Source: an uncultured Acidimicrobiales bacterium (GTDB lineage: Bacteria > Actinomycetota > Acidimicrobiia > Acidimicrobiales > Bin134). From it: a DNA stretch of 64,000 nt. Location of the stretch: contig OX638350.1 in assembly GCA_951813325.1 (NCBI GenBank), forward strand, positions 3,515,954 through 3,579,953, in the 5' to 3' direction. This document shows, piece after piece, positions 51,691 through 58,922 of the stretch. The notes beneath the pieces were generated by a model. That model did no database searches and was not told the DNA's origin. It was given only the letters and a program-made list of their open reading frames with translations. Made by a program: the position numbers and the translations under genes. Within the stretch, counting starts at the first letter, position 1. Each line of letters starts with the position of its first letter.

Positions 51691-52140
51691 GTGTTGCTCG
51701 TTCTGGACAGCGGCCCTTTGGGGTTGTTGAGCAACCCGGAGATGAGCCGGCTTTCTCAGGAGGCTGACGAGTGGGCTATGGATCGTCAGCGTGCTGGAGA
51801 CCAGCTGGCCGTCCCCGAGATTGCCGACTACGAGATCAGGCGCGAGCTGCTGCGTGCTGGCAGGGAATTTGGCATCGCTCGGCTGGGCGAGCTCTGCGCC
51901 ATCTTCGAGTACTTGCCGTTGACCACAGAAGTGATGCATGACGCTGCATCGCTGTGGGCCGATGCCCGCAATGCCGGCCGCCCCACCGCTCACCCCCATG
52001 CCCTAGACGGAGACGTGATCCTCGCTGCCCAAGCTAGAAGCGCTCAGATTGAAATGGCCCCCGAGCCCGTAGTGATAGCAACCACCAATGTCGCCCACCT
52101 AGCCCGCTACACCGACGCCCGACTCTGGACCGACATCTAG
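51691..52140 (+). CDS. PIN-domain ribonuclease toxin (VapC-like)
   Basis: A 149-residue PIN protein starting at GTG 51691. The acidic active-site positions are visible: Asp6 in LLVLDSGPLG, a Glu in VPEIADYEIRRELLRAG, Asp in ALDGDVILAAQA, and the terminal IATTNVAHLARYTDA block. The family cleaves tRNA or rRNA. The gene is intact and paired with the 180-residue protein upstream. The pair lies between the two copies of the mdh gene end. Confidence 0.82.
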   Translation: MLLVLDSGPLGLLSNPEMSRLSQEADEWAMDRQRAGDQLAVPEIADYEIRRELLRAGREFGIARLGELCAIFEYLPLTTEVMHDAASLWADARNAGRPTAHPHALDGDVILAAQARSAQIEMAPEPVVIATTNVAHLARYTDARLWTDI

Positions 52141-52204
52141 AGCCGCACGATTGTTGGGAGCCGGTTTGCTTGCCCCACCCAACCAAATGGCAGACCAGCT
52201 ATGC

Positions 52205-52388
52205 TTCGGGCCGGCGTGGAGGCGAAGTCCGGTTAGATCCCGGCACTGTCCCGCAACGGTGAACTGGCCCTGAGCCAGCGAGTCCGGTCGAGCTTTGCGC
52301 CGAAGCGAGCCACAAGCCCCGAGGGTTGGGTTGGTTCGAGGGCAGGGCTCCTGCCGATCGAGCTTCCGTTCCTCGATCTACAGGAGGT
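52205..52388 (+). promoter_or_regulatory. Cobalamin riboswitch, copy 1
   Basis: The conserved core is present: ggaggcgaagtccgg, then atcccggcactgtcccgcaa and a following aacggtga, with the distal agtccggtcgag element. The expression platform holds a ggcagg/cctgcc hairpin and a gatcgag/ctcgatc hairpin just before the AGGAGGTG site at 52382-52389. About 24 bases of cobC-like 3' end precede it, showing that it arose by duplication of the copy at 53384. It controls the short btuF remnant and, by read-through, cobC. Confidence 0.9.
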
Positions 52389-52392
52389 GAAT

Positions 52393-52506
52393 ATGCCCCG
52401 ACGTCCGTTCCGTTTCTTCTCCGTGCTGCTGCTTGCGCTCGCCCTGCGGGGTCCGCAGCGGATCGTGTACCCATCGCCCACGGTGGCCGAACTGGGTCTC
52501 ATCTAG
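52393..52506 (+). pseudogene. btuF remnant with mdh-like end, possible leader frame of cobC
   Basis: ATG 52393 behind a strong AGGAGGTGA encodes MPRRPFRFFSVLLLALALR, matching the BtuF signal peptide at 53571. Then GPQRIVYPSPT matches BtuF PQRIVSLSPT after a deletion of about 35 codons. The final VAELGLI and stop match the last codons of mdh almost exactly at DNA level. The 37-codon frame stops directly before the TTG start of cobC (TAG then TTG), so it may now work as a translated leader that couples riboswitch control to cobC. Confidence 0.75.
52479..52506 (+). repeat. Repeat of the mdh gene end
   Basis: Positions 52479-52506 match 51011-51038 (last 28 bases of mdh including TAG) in 25 of 28 positions. 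The first 18 bases are identical. The copies are in direct orientation and bracket the PIN module and riboswitch copy 1. Confidence 0.65.
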
Positions 52507-53406
52507 TTGGGCGACATCCCTCTTGCCGGTGTCCACGGCGGAGACGGTCCTCGCATTGCCCGAGCGCTGGGCGTCGACCCACAGTCGATTCTCGACCTGT
52601 CCCAGAGCCCCAACCCGTTTGCCCCTGATGTGGCGCCGATGCTGGCTCACCACCTCGACGCAGTGCACCGGTATCCCGACCCGTCGGAAGCCGCCCGGCT
52701 GTTGGCCGACGCGATGGGGGTTGATCCCCGTCGCCTGATTCTGACCAACGGGGGAAGTGAAGCCATCTCGCTGGTGGCTCGGGAGATCGGGGGGCGGGTG
52801 CGCTCTGAGCCCGAGTTCGGGCTGCACCCCCGCAATCCCAGCGGCCCGGTTTGGCGCAGCGACCCCCACAACCCCAGCGGACGCCTGGCTGGTGACGGCG
52901 AAATGGCTGACGTGTGGGATGAGGCGTTCTATCCGCTGGCCACCGGCCGATGGACGGCCGGGCGGGCTGGTGTGGTAGTGGGCTCGTTGACCAAGGTGTT
53001 CGCCTGCCCTGGACTACGGATCGGCTACGTCATTGCCGACGATGTGCAGCGGTTCGCCCGCCATCAGCCCCAGTGGTCGGTGAATTCGCTGGCGGTGGCC
53101 GTGCTGCCAGAGCTGCTGGATTTGGCTGACTTGCCGGCTTGGTCGGCGGCTATTGCCTCAGCTCGACGGGATTTGGCCGAGGTGTTTCGGTGTCGTGGAT
53201 ACGCCGTTGAATCCGCCGATGCCCCATGGGTGCTGGTCAACGCGCGGGGGATGCGGGAGCGGCTGGCACCGCACGGGTTAGTGGTTCGCGACTGCTCCAG
53301 CTTCGGCATGCCCGAGTATGTCCGGGTGGGCGTGCCGGATTCGGATGGGCTGGCTCGATTGGAGTCGGCTATGATTCGGGCTGACGTGGAGGCGAAGTCC
53401 GGTTAG
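52507..53406 (+). CDS. cobC: Threonine-phosphate decarboxylase-like aminotransferase (CobC/CobD family)
   Basis: A 299-residue PLP enzyme of the aspartate aminotransferase fold, making aminopropanol phosphate for the cobalamin side chain. It starts at TTG 52507 right after the remnant's stop. Features are GVHGGDGPRIARALG, ILDLSQSPNPF, LTNGGSEAISLVA, SDPHNPSGRL and the PLP lysine in GSLTKVFACPGLRIGY. It is shorter than E. coli CobD but contains the core. The last codons (DVEAKSG) are encoded by the 5' part of the next riboswitch. Confidence 0.82.
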   Translation: MGDIPLAGVHGGDGPRIARALGVDPQSILDLSQSPNPFAPDVAPMLAHHLDAVHRYPDPSEAARLLADAMGVDPRRLILTNGGSEAISLVAREIGGRVRSEPEFGLHPRNPSGPVWRSDPHNPSGRLAGDGEMADVWDEAFYPLATGRWTAGRAGVVVGSLTKVFACPGLRIGYVIADDVQRFARHQPQWSVNSLAVAVLPELLDLADLPAWSAAIASARRDLAEVFRCRGYAVESADAPWVLVNARGMRERLAPHGLVVRDCSSFGMPEYVRVGVPDSDGLARLESAMIRADVEAKSG

Positions 53407-53566
53407 ATTCCGGCACTGTCCCGCAACGGTGAACTGGCATCGGGTTCGATAGCCAGCAAGTCCGGTCGAGCTCCCCGTCGAAACGAGCCATAAGCCCCGA
53501 GGGTTGGGTTGGTTCGAGGGCAGGGCTCCTGCCGATCGAGCTTCCGTTCCTCGATCATCAGGAGGT
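53384..53566 (+). promoter_or_regulatory. Cobalamin riboswitch, copy 2
   Basis: Nearly the same element as at 52205-52388: gaagtccggttagattccgg, cactgtcccgcaacggtga, a longer variable arm (catcgggttcgatagccag), then agtccggtcgagct and the same two hairpins before GGAGGTG. Its first 23 bases overlap the end of the cobC coding sequence. It controls btuF and the downstream operon, most likely blocking translation or elongation when adenosylcobalamin is plentiful. Confidence 0.93.
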
Positions 53567-53570
53567 GATG

Positions 53571-54506
53571 ATGCCCCGACGATTTTTCCGACTTCTCTCA
53601 GCACTGCTGCTGGCGTTCGCCCTGGCTCTGGCCGGCTGCGGCAACGATGATGCCGCCGAGCCCGTCAGCCCCGAGGAAGCGGCTCCGCCGTCCACTGAGG
53701 TCGCCCCGCCGCCTTCGCCTCCAGCAGCCGAACCGGAGCGTCCCCAGCGGATCGTCTCGCTGTCGCCGACTGCCACCGAGGTGTTGTTCGCCATCGGCGC
53801 CAGCGATCAGGTGGTAGCGGTTGACGAGTTTTCCTACTATCCGCCCGAGGCCCCGGTTACCGATTTGTCGGGCTGGGATCCCAACGTGGAGGCAGTGTTG
53901 TCTTACGAGCCCGACCTGGTGGTAATCGCCAATGACGCCAATGATCTGGTAGCCGGTTTGGACGCGGTGGGCGTCGAAGTGCATCTGAGCCCAGCCCCCG
54001 CTGAATTCTCCAGCGGGTTCGCATCTATCATCGATCTAGGGATCGCGACCGGCCGACTGGACGAGGCGCTGGTGCTGGTGGAGGAGTTAAAGGCAGAAAT
54101 CAACGCCATGCTCGACACCGCTACCGGTATGGCGGTGCGGGTGTACCACGAATTGGACAACACATACTTCTCGGTCAGCTCGGCCAGCTTCATCGGCGCG
54201 GTCTACTCCGCCATGGGAGCCGTCAACATCGCCGACGAAGCAGATACCGAGGGCTACGGATTTCCTCAGCTCACCGAGGAGTACATCGTTGAAGCCGACC
54301 CTGAGCTGATCGTGATCACCGATCAGGTGGGCTACACCACCGACGATGTGGCCGCCCGGCCCGGTTGGGGCGACGTGGCCGCGGTGCGCAACGGCAACAT
54401 CGTGATGGTCAACGCCGACATAGCGTCTCGCTGGGGACCGCGTCTCCCCCAGTTCATCGCCGCAGTGGCCGAGGCCCTCCAGACGGCGGCTGAGCCGGAT
54501 TCCTAG
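53571..54506 (+). CDS. btuF: Cobalamin ABC transporter substrate-binding lipoprotein
   Basis: A 311-residue class III binding protein. The signal ends ALALAGCGND with lipobox Cys22, then a Pro-rich linker to about residue 60. The BtuF fold has QRIVSLSPTATEVLFAIG, YEPDLVVIANDA and the long central helix region, ending ITDQVGYTTDDVAAR, PGWGDVAAVRNGN. ATG 53571 matches the homologous start in the remnant copy. It delivers corrinoids to BtuCD and is directly under riboswitch copy 2. Confidence 0.9.
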   Translation: MPRRFFRLLSALLLAFALALAGCGNDDAAEPVSPEEAAPPSTEVAPPPSPPAAEPERPQRIVSLSPTATEVLFAIGASDQVVAVDEFSYYPPEAPVTDLSGWDPNVEAVLSYEPDLVVIANDANDLVAGLDAVGVEVHLSPAPAEFSSGFASIIDLGIATGRLDEALVLVEELKAEINAMLDTATGMAVRVYHELDNTYFSVSSASFIGAVYSAMGAVNIADEADTEGYGFPQLTEEYIVEADPELIVITDQVGYTTDDVAARPGWGDVAAVRNGNIVMVNADIASRWGPRLPQFIAAVAEALQTAAEPDS

Positions 54507-54514
54507 GAACTGCG

Positions 54515-55612
54515 ATGGTCGACGCGTCCCTGCCGACAGCCGCCGTGACGGAAACCGATGCCGCCCATCCGGCGGTACGGCACGCCTTTGGGATGTCGGT
54601 CACGGCTTGCGTCACCGGAGTGGCGGCATTGGTGGCGGTGGGGTTGCTCAGTGCTTCCAGCGGGGCTGCCGGACTGCCGGTAAGCGGGGTGTTTTCCGCC
54701 CTGTTCGATTGGATCCCGCTGATCGGCGTGGAGTCGTCGCTGTCGGCTACCCAAGAGAGCATCTTGTTCGAGATCCGGCTCCCCCGGCTCGTTCTCGGGA
54801 TGCTGGTCGGTGGGTCGCTGGGTGTGGCCGGGGCTTCCTATCAGGGGGTGTTCCGGAACCCGCTGGCCGACCCCTATCTGCTCGGCGTGTCGGCCGGGGC
54901 GGGGTTCGGCGCGGTGCTGGCCTTGGGCTTCGGCCTCGATCTGGGCTGGGGACCCTTCGACACCGTGCCGGCGGCCGCCTTTGTGGGGGCATTGGTGGCA
55001 GTAGTGGCGTCGATGGCCATCGCCCGGGGCGGGGGAGCGTCGCCGGCCACGCTGCTGCTCGGCGGGGTGGCCATGGCCGCTCTCTTCTCCGCAGCGCAGA
55101 CCTATGCCATCCAGCAGTTGGATGAGACCCGGGCCCGAGAAGTGCTGTCGTGGCTGTTCGGACAGCTCAATACCACTGGCTGGAAACAAGTTTGGCTCCT
55201 ACTGCCGTACGCCGCGGTGTGCGGAGCGGTGCTCTTCGTCCACCGGCGCCATCTCGACGTGCTGCGAGTGGGCGACGATGAGGCCCGGTCGCTGGGCCTC
55301 GACCCGGCCCGGTCCCGCCTGGGGGTGATCGTGGCCGCCTCGCTCTTGACGGCGGCGGCGGTGTCGGTGAGCGGGTTGATCGCCTTCGTCGGCCTGGTCG
55401 TCCCCCACATCGTCCGCTTGCTGATCAGCCACAGTTACCGGGTGATCGTGCCCCTCTCCGCGGTGGTGGGAGCGGCGTTCTTGGCCTTCGTGGACATCGG
55501 GGCCCGCACCCTGTTGGCTCCATCGGAGTTGCCGGTAGGGGTCATCACTGCGTTTGTAGGGGCGCCGTTCTTCGCTTTGGTGTTGTGGCGCGACCGGTGG
55601 AGCACGACATGA
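54515..55612 (+). CDS. btuC: Cobalamin ABC transporter permease
   Basis: A 365-residue FecCD-family permease with about ten helices. Conserved blocks include LPRLVLGMLVGGSLGVAGA, YQGVFRNPLADPYLLGVSAG, and near the end GLIAFVGLVVPHIVRLL with GVITAFVGAPFFALVLWR. AGGAACTG precedes ATG 54515. It overlaps btuD by 4 bp. Confidence 0.92.
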   Translation: MVDASLPTAAVTETDAAHPAVRHAFGMSVTACVTGVAALVAVGLLSASSGAAGLPVSGVFSALFDWIPLIGVESSLSATQESILFEIRLPRLVLGMLVGGSLGVAGASYQGVFRNPLADPYLLGVSAGAGFGAVLALGFGLDLGWGPFDTVPAAAFVGALVAVVASMAIARGGGASPATLLLGGVAMAALFSAAQTYAIQQLDETRAREVLSWLFGQLNTTGWKQVWLLLPYAAVCGAVLFVHRRHLDVLRVGDDEARSLGLDPARSRLGVIVAASLLTAAAVSVSGLIAFVGLVVPHIVRLLISHSYRVIVPLSAVVGAAFLAFVDIGARTLLAPSELPVGVITAFVGAPFFALVLWRDRWSTT

Positions 55613-56421
55613 GATCGTCGGTGCTCACGTCGGCCCCGCCCCGGATCTCAGCGCCCTCAGCCCTCTCCTGTCGGGGTGTGCGAGTGTCGTTCCGCGACGT
55701 CGAGGTGGTCTGTGGTGTCGATCTGGAATTGGGCGCCGGAGAATGGCTCGGCGTCATCGGTCCGAACGGGGCGGGCAAGTCCACGCTGCTGCGGTCGATC
55801 GTCGGGCTGACCGACCATCACGGCTCGGTGGCGTTGGGCGACGGTCAGTTGCCCAGCGCCGTCGACGTTGCCCTGGTGCCGCAATTCCCTGTGCTGCCCA
55901 AGGGCATGACCGTGGCCGAATACGTGCTTTTGGGGCGTATCGCGCATCTCGGGTGGCTGGCCCGCGAGTCTCGGGTCGACCGCCACATCGTGTCCTCGGT
56001 GCTGCACCGACTCGAGCTCTCGTCGTTTGGCGACCGCCTGGTGACCACCCTGTCGGGCGGGGAGGCCCAGCAGGTGGTGGTGGCCCGGGCGCTGGCCCAG
56101 CAGTGCCCGGTGCTGCTGTTGGACGAGCCCACCAGCGCCCTCGATTTGGGCCATCAGGTGTCGGTGCTGGAGTTGGTGGACGACTTGCGCCGCACCGAGG
56201 GGCTCAGCGTGCTGGCCGCTATGCACGATCTGAGTGCCGCGGCCCGGTTCGCCGACCGCCTCATGCTCATCCACCACGGCCGAATCGTGGCCCAGGGCAG
56301 CCCCGCGGCGGTGTTGCAGTCTGATCTGCTGTCCGCGGTGTACGGCACTCCGCTTACTGTTCAATCAATCGACGGCGAGCTGGTGGTGCTGCCCGCACCC
56401 CGCCGCCAGGTCCATTCCTAA
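55609..56421 (+). CDS. btuD: Cobalamin ABC transporter ATPase
   Basis: A 270-residue ATP-binding protein. Walker A is GPNGAGKST, the Q loop VALVPQFPVLP, the signature LSGGEAQQ, Walker B VLLLDEPTSALDLG and the switch His in AMHDLSAA. It energises BtuC-mediated uptake. The start overlaps the btuC stop (ATGA). Confidence 0.9.
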   Translation: MRSSVLTSAPPRISAPSALSCRGVRVSFRDVEVVCGVDLELGAGEWLGVIGPNGAGKSTLLRSIVGLTDHHGSVALGDGQLPSAVDVALVPQFPVLPKGMTVAEYVLLGRIAHLGWLARESRVDRHIVSSVLHRLELSSFGDRLVTTLSGGEAQQVVVARALAQQCPVLLLDEPTSALDLGHQVSVLELVDDLRRTEGLSVLAAMHDLSAAARFADRLMLIHHGRIVAQGSPAAVLQSDLLSAVYGTPLTVQSIDGELVVLPAPRRQVHS

Positions 56422-56432
56422 AAGGAGATCTC

Positions 56433-57008
56433 ATGAGCACCGACGCCGCCCCCCAAGAGGAGCGCCCCTATGACCTCTCCGCCATGCGGACGGCTTCGTC
56501 GCTGGTGCTGGTCAACACCGGCGACGGCAAGGGCAAATCCACCGCGGCGTTCGGCACCATCTTGCGGGCGATTTCCCAAAGTTGGCCGGTTGCGGTGGTG
56601 CAGTATCTCAAGAGCGGCGACTGGAACACCGGCGAGGAGAAGGTGTGCCGCGAGCTCGGTGTGCAGTGGTTCTCGGCCGGCGACGGGTTCACCTGGGATT
56701 CCGACGACCTCGACGAGTCTCGGGCCATGGCGGTTGCCGCTTGGGAGTTCTCGGCCGAGCTCATCGCCGGGGGCGATTATCGCCTGGTGGTGCTGGACGA
56801 GATCAGCTACGCCATGACGTGGGATTGGATCGACGCCGCCGCTGTGGCCGCGGCGCTGGAGTCTCGACCCGAGCGGGTGAGCGTGATCCTGACCGGCCGG
56901 GACATGGCTGATGAGGTGGTCGAGGTGGCCGACACCGTCACCGAGATGGTCAAGGTCAAGCACGCTTTTGACAGTCAGATCCTGGCAAAGAAGGGCCTCG
57001 ACTATTGA
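56433..57008 (+). CDS. cobO: Corrinoid adenosyltransferase (CobA/CobO type)
   Basis: A 191-residue ATP:corrinoid adenosyltransferase. The P-loop NTGDGKGKSTAAFG is near residues 28-40, followed by VVQYLKSGDWNTGEE and VLDEISYAMTWDW. It converts cob(I)alamin or cobyrinate precursors to the adenosyl form. A strong AAAGGAGATC precedes ATG 56433. It overlaps cbiZ by 4 bases. Confidence 0.93.
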   Translation: MSTDAAPQEERPYDLSAMRTASSLVLVNTGDGKGKSTAAFGTILRAISQSWPVAVVQYLKSGDWNTGEEKVCRELGVQWFSAGDGFTWDSDDLDESRAMAVAAWEFSAELIAGGDYRLVVLDEISYAMTWDWIDAAAVAAALESRPERVSVILTGRDMADEVVEVADTVTEMVKVKHAFDSQILAKKGLDY

Positions 57009-57694
57009 CCGAGTTGGTCGACCCCGTTCTGCACCCCGCCGTCTCCGGGCATCGTGGGATTCTGGTGTGGCAATGGAAGACGCCGATGGCGGCGGTGTCG
57101 TCGTCGGCGGTCGGCGGAGGCATGGGGGAGGTCGGCTGGGTGGTGAACATCGGCGTTCCCTCGGACTACTCCCGGACCGACCTGGCCGACCACGCCCGAG
57201 AGGTGGCTGCCGAACTCGGCCTGGCAGGTTCCGGTGTGGCCCTGTTCACCGCGGCTGCGGTCGATAAGGTGTCCCGGGCTGAGCACGGTGGAGTAGTGGT
57301 GGGCGCCACCGTCGGGATATCCCATCCCATTTGGGCTGCCGATTTCGCTTCAGTCGGCCAAGAATGGGCACCGGGCACGATCAACGTGGTGGTCCAGTTG
57401 CCGGTGGGTCTTGAACCCGGCGCGGCAGTCAACGCCGTGGCGACCGCGACAGAGGCCAAAGTCCAGGCTCTAGTGGAGAGTGGCATTCCCGGAACGGGAA
57501 CGGCCAGCGATGCGATCGCCGTTGTCTGGCCCGCCCATGCCGGGGTTGAGCGGTTTGCCGGACCCCGGTCGACGGTGGGCGCCAGCATCGCCCAGGCAGT
57601 TCATCAGGCTGTTGTGAAGGGTGCAGTTCATCAGGCTGTTGTGAAGGGTGCAGTTCATCAGGCTGTTCGGAAAGGTGCAGGCGGCTCGCCATGA
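57005..57694 (+). CDS. cbiZ: Adenosylcobinamide amidohydrolase
   Basis: A 229-residue CbiZ homologue that removes the aminopropanol from adenosylcobinamide to give adenosylcobyric acid, a salvage step first known from archaea. Blocks are GVALFTAAAVDKV, GINVVVQLPVGL-like TINVVVQLPVGLEPGAAVNA, ATEAKVQALVESG and GTGTASDAIAVVWP. TTG 57005 overlaps the cobO stop. The C-terminus ends in three copies of AVHQAVVKG encoded by a 27-bp tandem repeat, which is not part of the family core. Confidence 0.88.
   Translation: MTELVDPVLHPAVSGHRGILVWQWKTPMAAVSSSAVGGGMGEVGWVVNIGVPSDYSRTDLADHAREVAAELGLAGSGVALFTAAAVDKVSRAEHGGVVVGATVGISHPIWAADFASVGQEWAPGTINVVVQLPVGLEPGAAVNAVATATEAKVQALVESGIPGTGTASDAIAVVWPAHAGVERFAGPRSTVGASIAQAVHQAVVKGAVHQAVVKGAVHQAVRKGAGGSP
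57596..57676 (+). repeat. Three 27-bp tandem repeats in the end of cbiZ
   Basis: Units are 57596-57622, 57623-57649 and 57650-57676. The first two are identical and the third differs in a few positions near its end. They encode AVHQAVVKG, AVHQAVVKG and AVHQAVRKG in frame. Length variation here would preserve the frame. Confidence 0.95.
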
Positions 57695-58203
57695 TCGTGT
57701 TGGTGCTGGGCGGGACCCGCTCGGGCAAGTCGGGGGTCGCTGAGTCGATTGCCGAATCCTTGGGGCCGACCGTCACGTACGTGGCCACTGCGGCGGTGGA
57801 TCCGGATGATGCAGACCACGCCGCCCGGGTCGCCGCCCATCAGGCTCGACGTCCCCAGGGCTGGAGCACCGTCGAGTGCCAGGCACCCGCAGACCTCCCC
57901 CGACTTCTGCGGGAGATCGACAATCCGGTGGTGGTCGACTCTCTGGGCACCTGGGTGACGCTTCATGCCGAGCTGGCTGTTGAAGCCGATGACCTGCTGG
58001 CCGCCCTCGCCAATCGGACGGCTTCCGCGGTCATCGTCTCCGAGGAGGTCGGGTTGGCGGTTCATCCTCCGAGTGAGCTGGGGCGACGGTATGTCGATGT
58101 CCTGGGGATGCTGAACCAGCAGGTTGCTGCTGTGGCTGATCGAGTCTTGCTGGTGGTGGCCGGACGGGTTCTCGACTTGCCTGCTTCCCATGGAGCCGTT
58201 TGA
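57691..58203 (+). CDS. cobU: Adenosylcobinamide kinase/guanylyltransferase
   Basis: A 170-residue bifunctional enzyme. The P-loop is GGTRSGKSGVAE (residues 7-18), followed by VTYVATAAVDPDDADHAARV with the catalytic region, WSTVECQ, VVDSLGTWVTL and VSEEVGLAVHPPSELGRRY. It phosphorylates adenosylcobinamide and transfers GMP to it. It is coupled to cbiZ upstream and cobS downstream by 4-bp overlaps. Confidence 0.93.
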   Translation: MIVLVLGGTRSGKSGVAESIAESLGPTVTYVATAAVDPDDADHAARVAAHQARRPQGWSTVECQAPADLPRLLREIDNPVVVDSLGTWVTLHAELAVEADDLLAALANRTASAVIVSEEVGLAVHPPSELGRRYVDVLGMLNQQVAAVADRVLLVVAGRVLDLPASHGAV

Positions 58204-58922
58204 TCGCCATGAGACGGCCGGCGGCGATGGGCGCAGTGGCATTTCTGACGGTTTTCGGCCGCGGGCAGACGCCCCAAGCCCGGGCCTTGTGGTGGTTTCC
58301 GGTTGTGGGCGCCGGGCTGGGGGCGGTGCTGGCGGCTGTCCGCTGGGGGGCGGGCGAGCTGTGGCCTTTGATGGTGGTTGGAATTCTGGTGGTGGCCGCC
58401 GACCTTGTGCTCACCGGGGGGCTGCACCTCGACGGGCTGGCCGACAGCGCCGACGGCCTGCTTCCGCCCATGGAACGGGATCGGCGAATGGCGGTGATGG
58501 CCCGTCCCGATGTGGGCGCGTTCGCAACAGCCGCGGTTGCGGTGGTGTTGGCGGCTCGGTGGGCGGCGTTGTCGGCGGACGGCATCGATTCTCTGTCGCT
58601 GGTGCCCGTCTGGGCCTTCAGCCGCACCGTGGTCGCCGTGGTTCCGGCCATTGTGCCCTACGCCCGACCCGGCGGGTTGGCCGATCCGTTTCTGGCCGGC
58701 GCCCGATATTGGCTGGCGCTGTGGCTGGCGCCCGCGGTGGTCGCACTGGTGCTGATCGAAGGGATTCCCGGCGCGGTGGCGGCCGGAGTCGCGGTGATGG
58801 CATCAGCAGGAGTCGTGGCGTTGTCGTGGCGGCGGCTGGGCGGATTCACCGGCGATGTGCTGGGAGCGGTGATCTTGGTGGCGGAAACCGCCGCGCTACT
58901 CGCGCTGGTGGCTGACCCATGA
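58200..58922 (+). CDS. cobS: Adenosylcobinamide-GDP ribazoletransferase
   Basis: A 240-residue integral membrane enzyme joining the activated corrinoid and alpha-ribazole. Family motifs are FLTVFGRG near the start, LTGGLHLDGLADSADGLLP with the metal-ligand acids, and RDRRMAVMARPDVGAFA. Several membrane helices follow. It starts at TTG 58200 or ATG 58209. It overlaps cbiB by 4 bases. Confidence 0.92.
   Translation: MIAMRRPAAMGAVAFLTVFGRGQTPQARALWWFPVVGAGLGAVLAAVRWGAGELWPLMVVGILVVAADLVLTGGLHLDGLADSADGLLPPMERDRRMAVMARPDVGAFATAAVAVVLAARWAALSADGIDSLSLVPVWAFSRTVVAVVPAIVPYARPGGLADPFLAGARYWLALWLAPAVVALVLIEGIPGAVAAGVAVMASAGVVALSWRRLGGFTGDVLGAVILVAETAALLALVADP

Noticed and set aside
57596..57676. Possible CRISPR-like repeat array
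   Set aside because: The three units are contiguous without spacers and encode a protein tail in frame. No CRISPR array was seen anywhere in the window.
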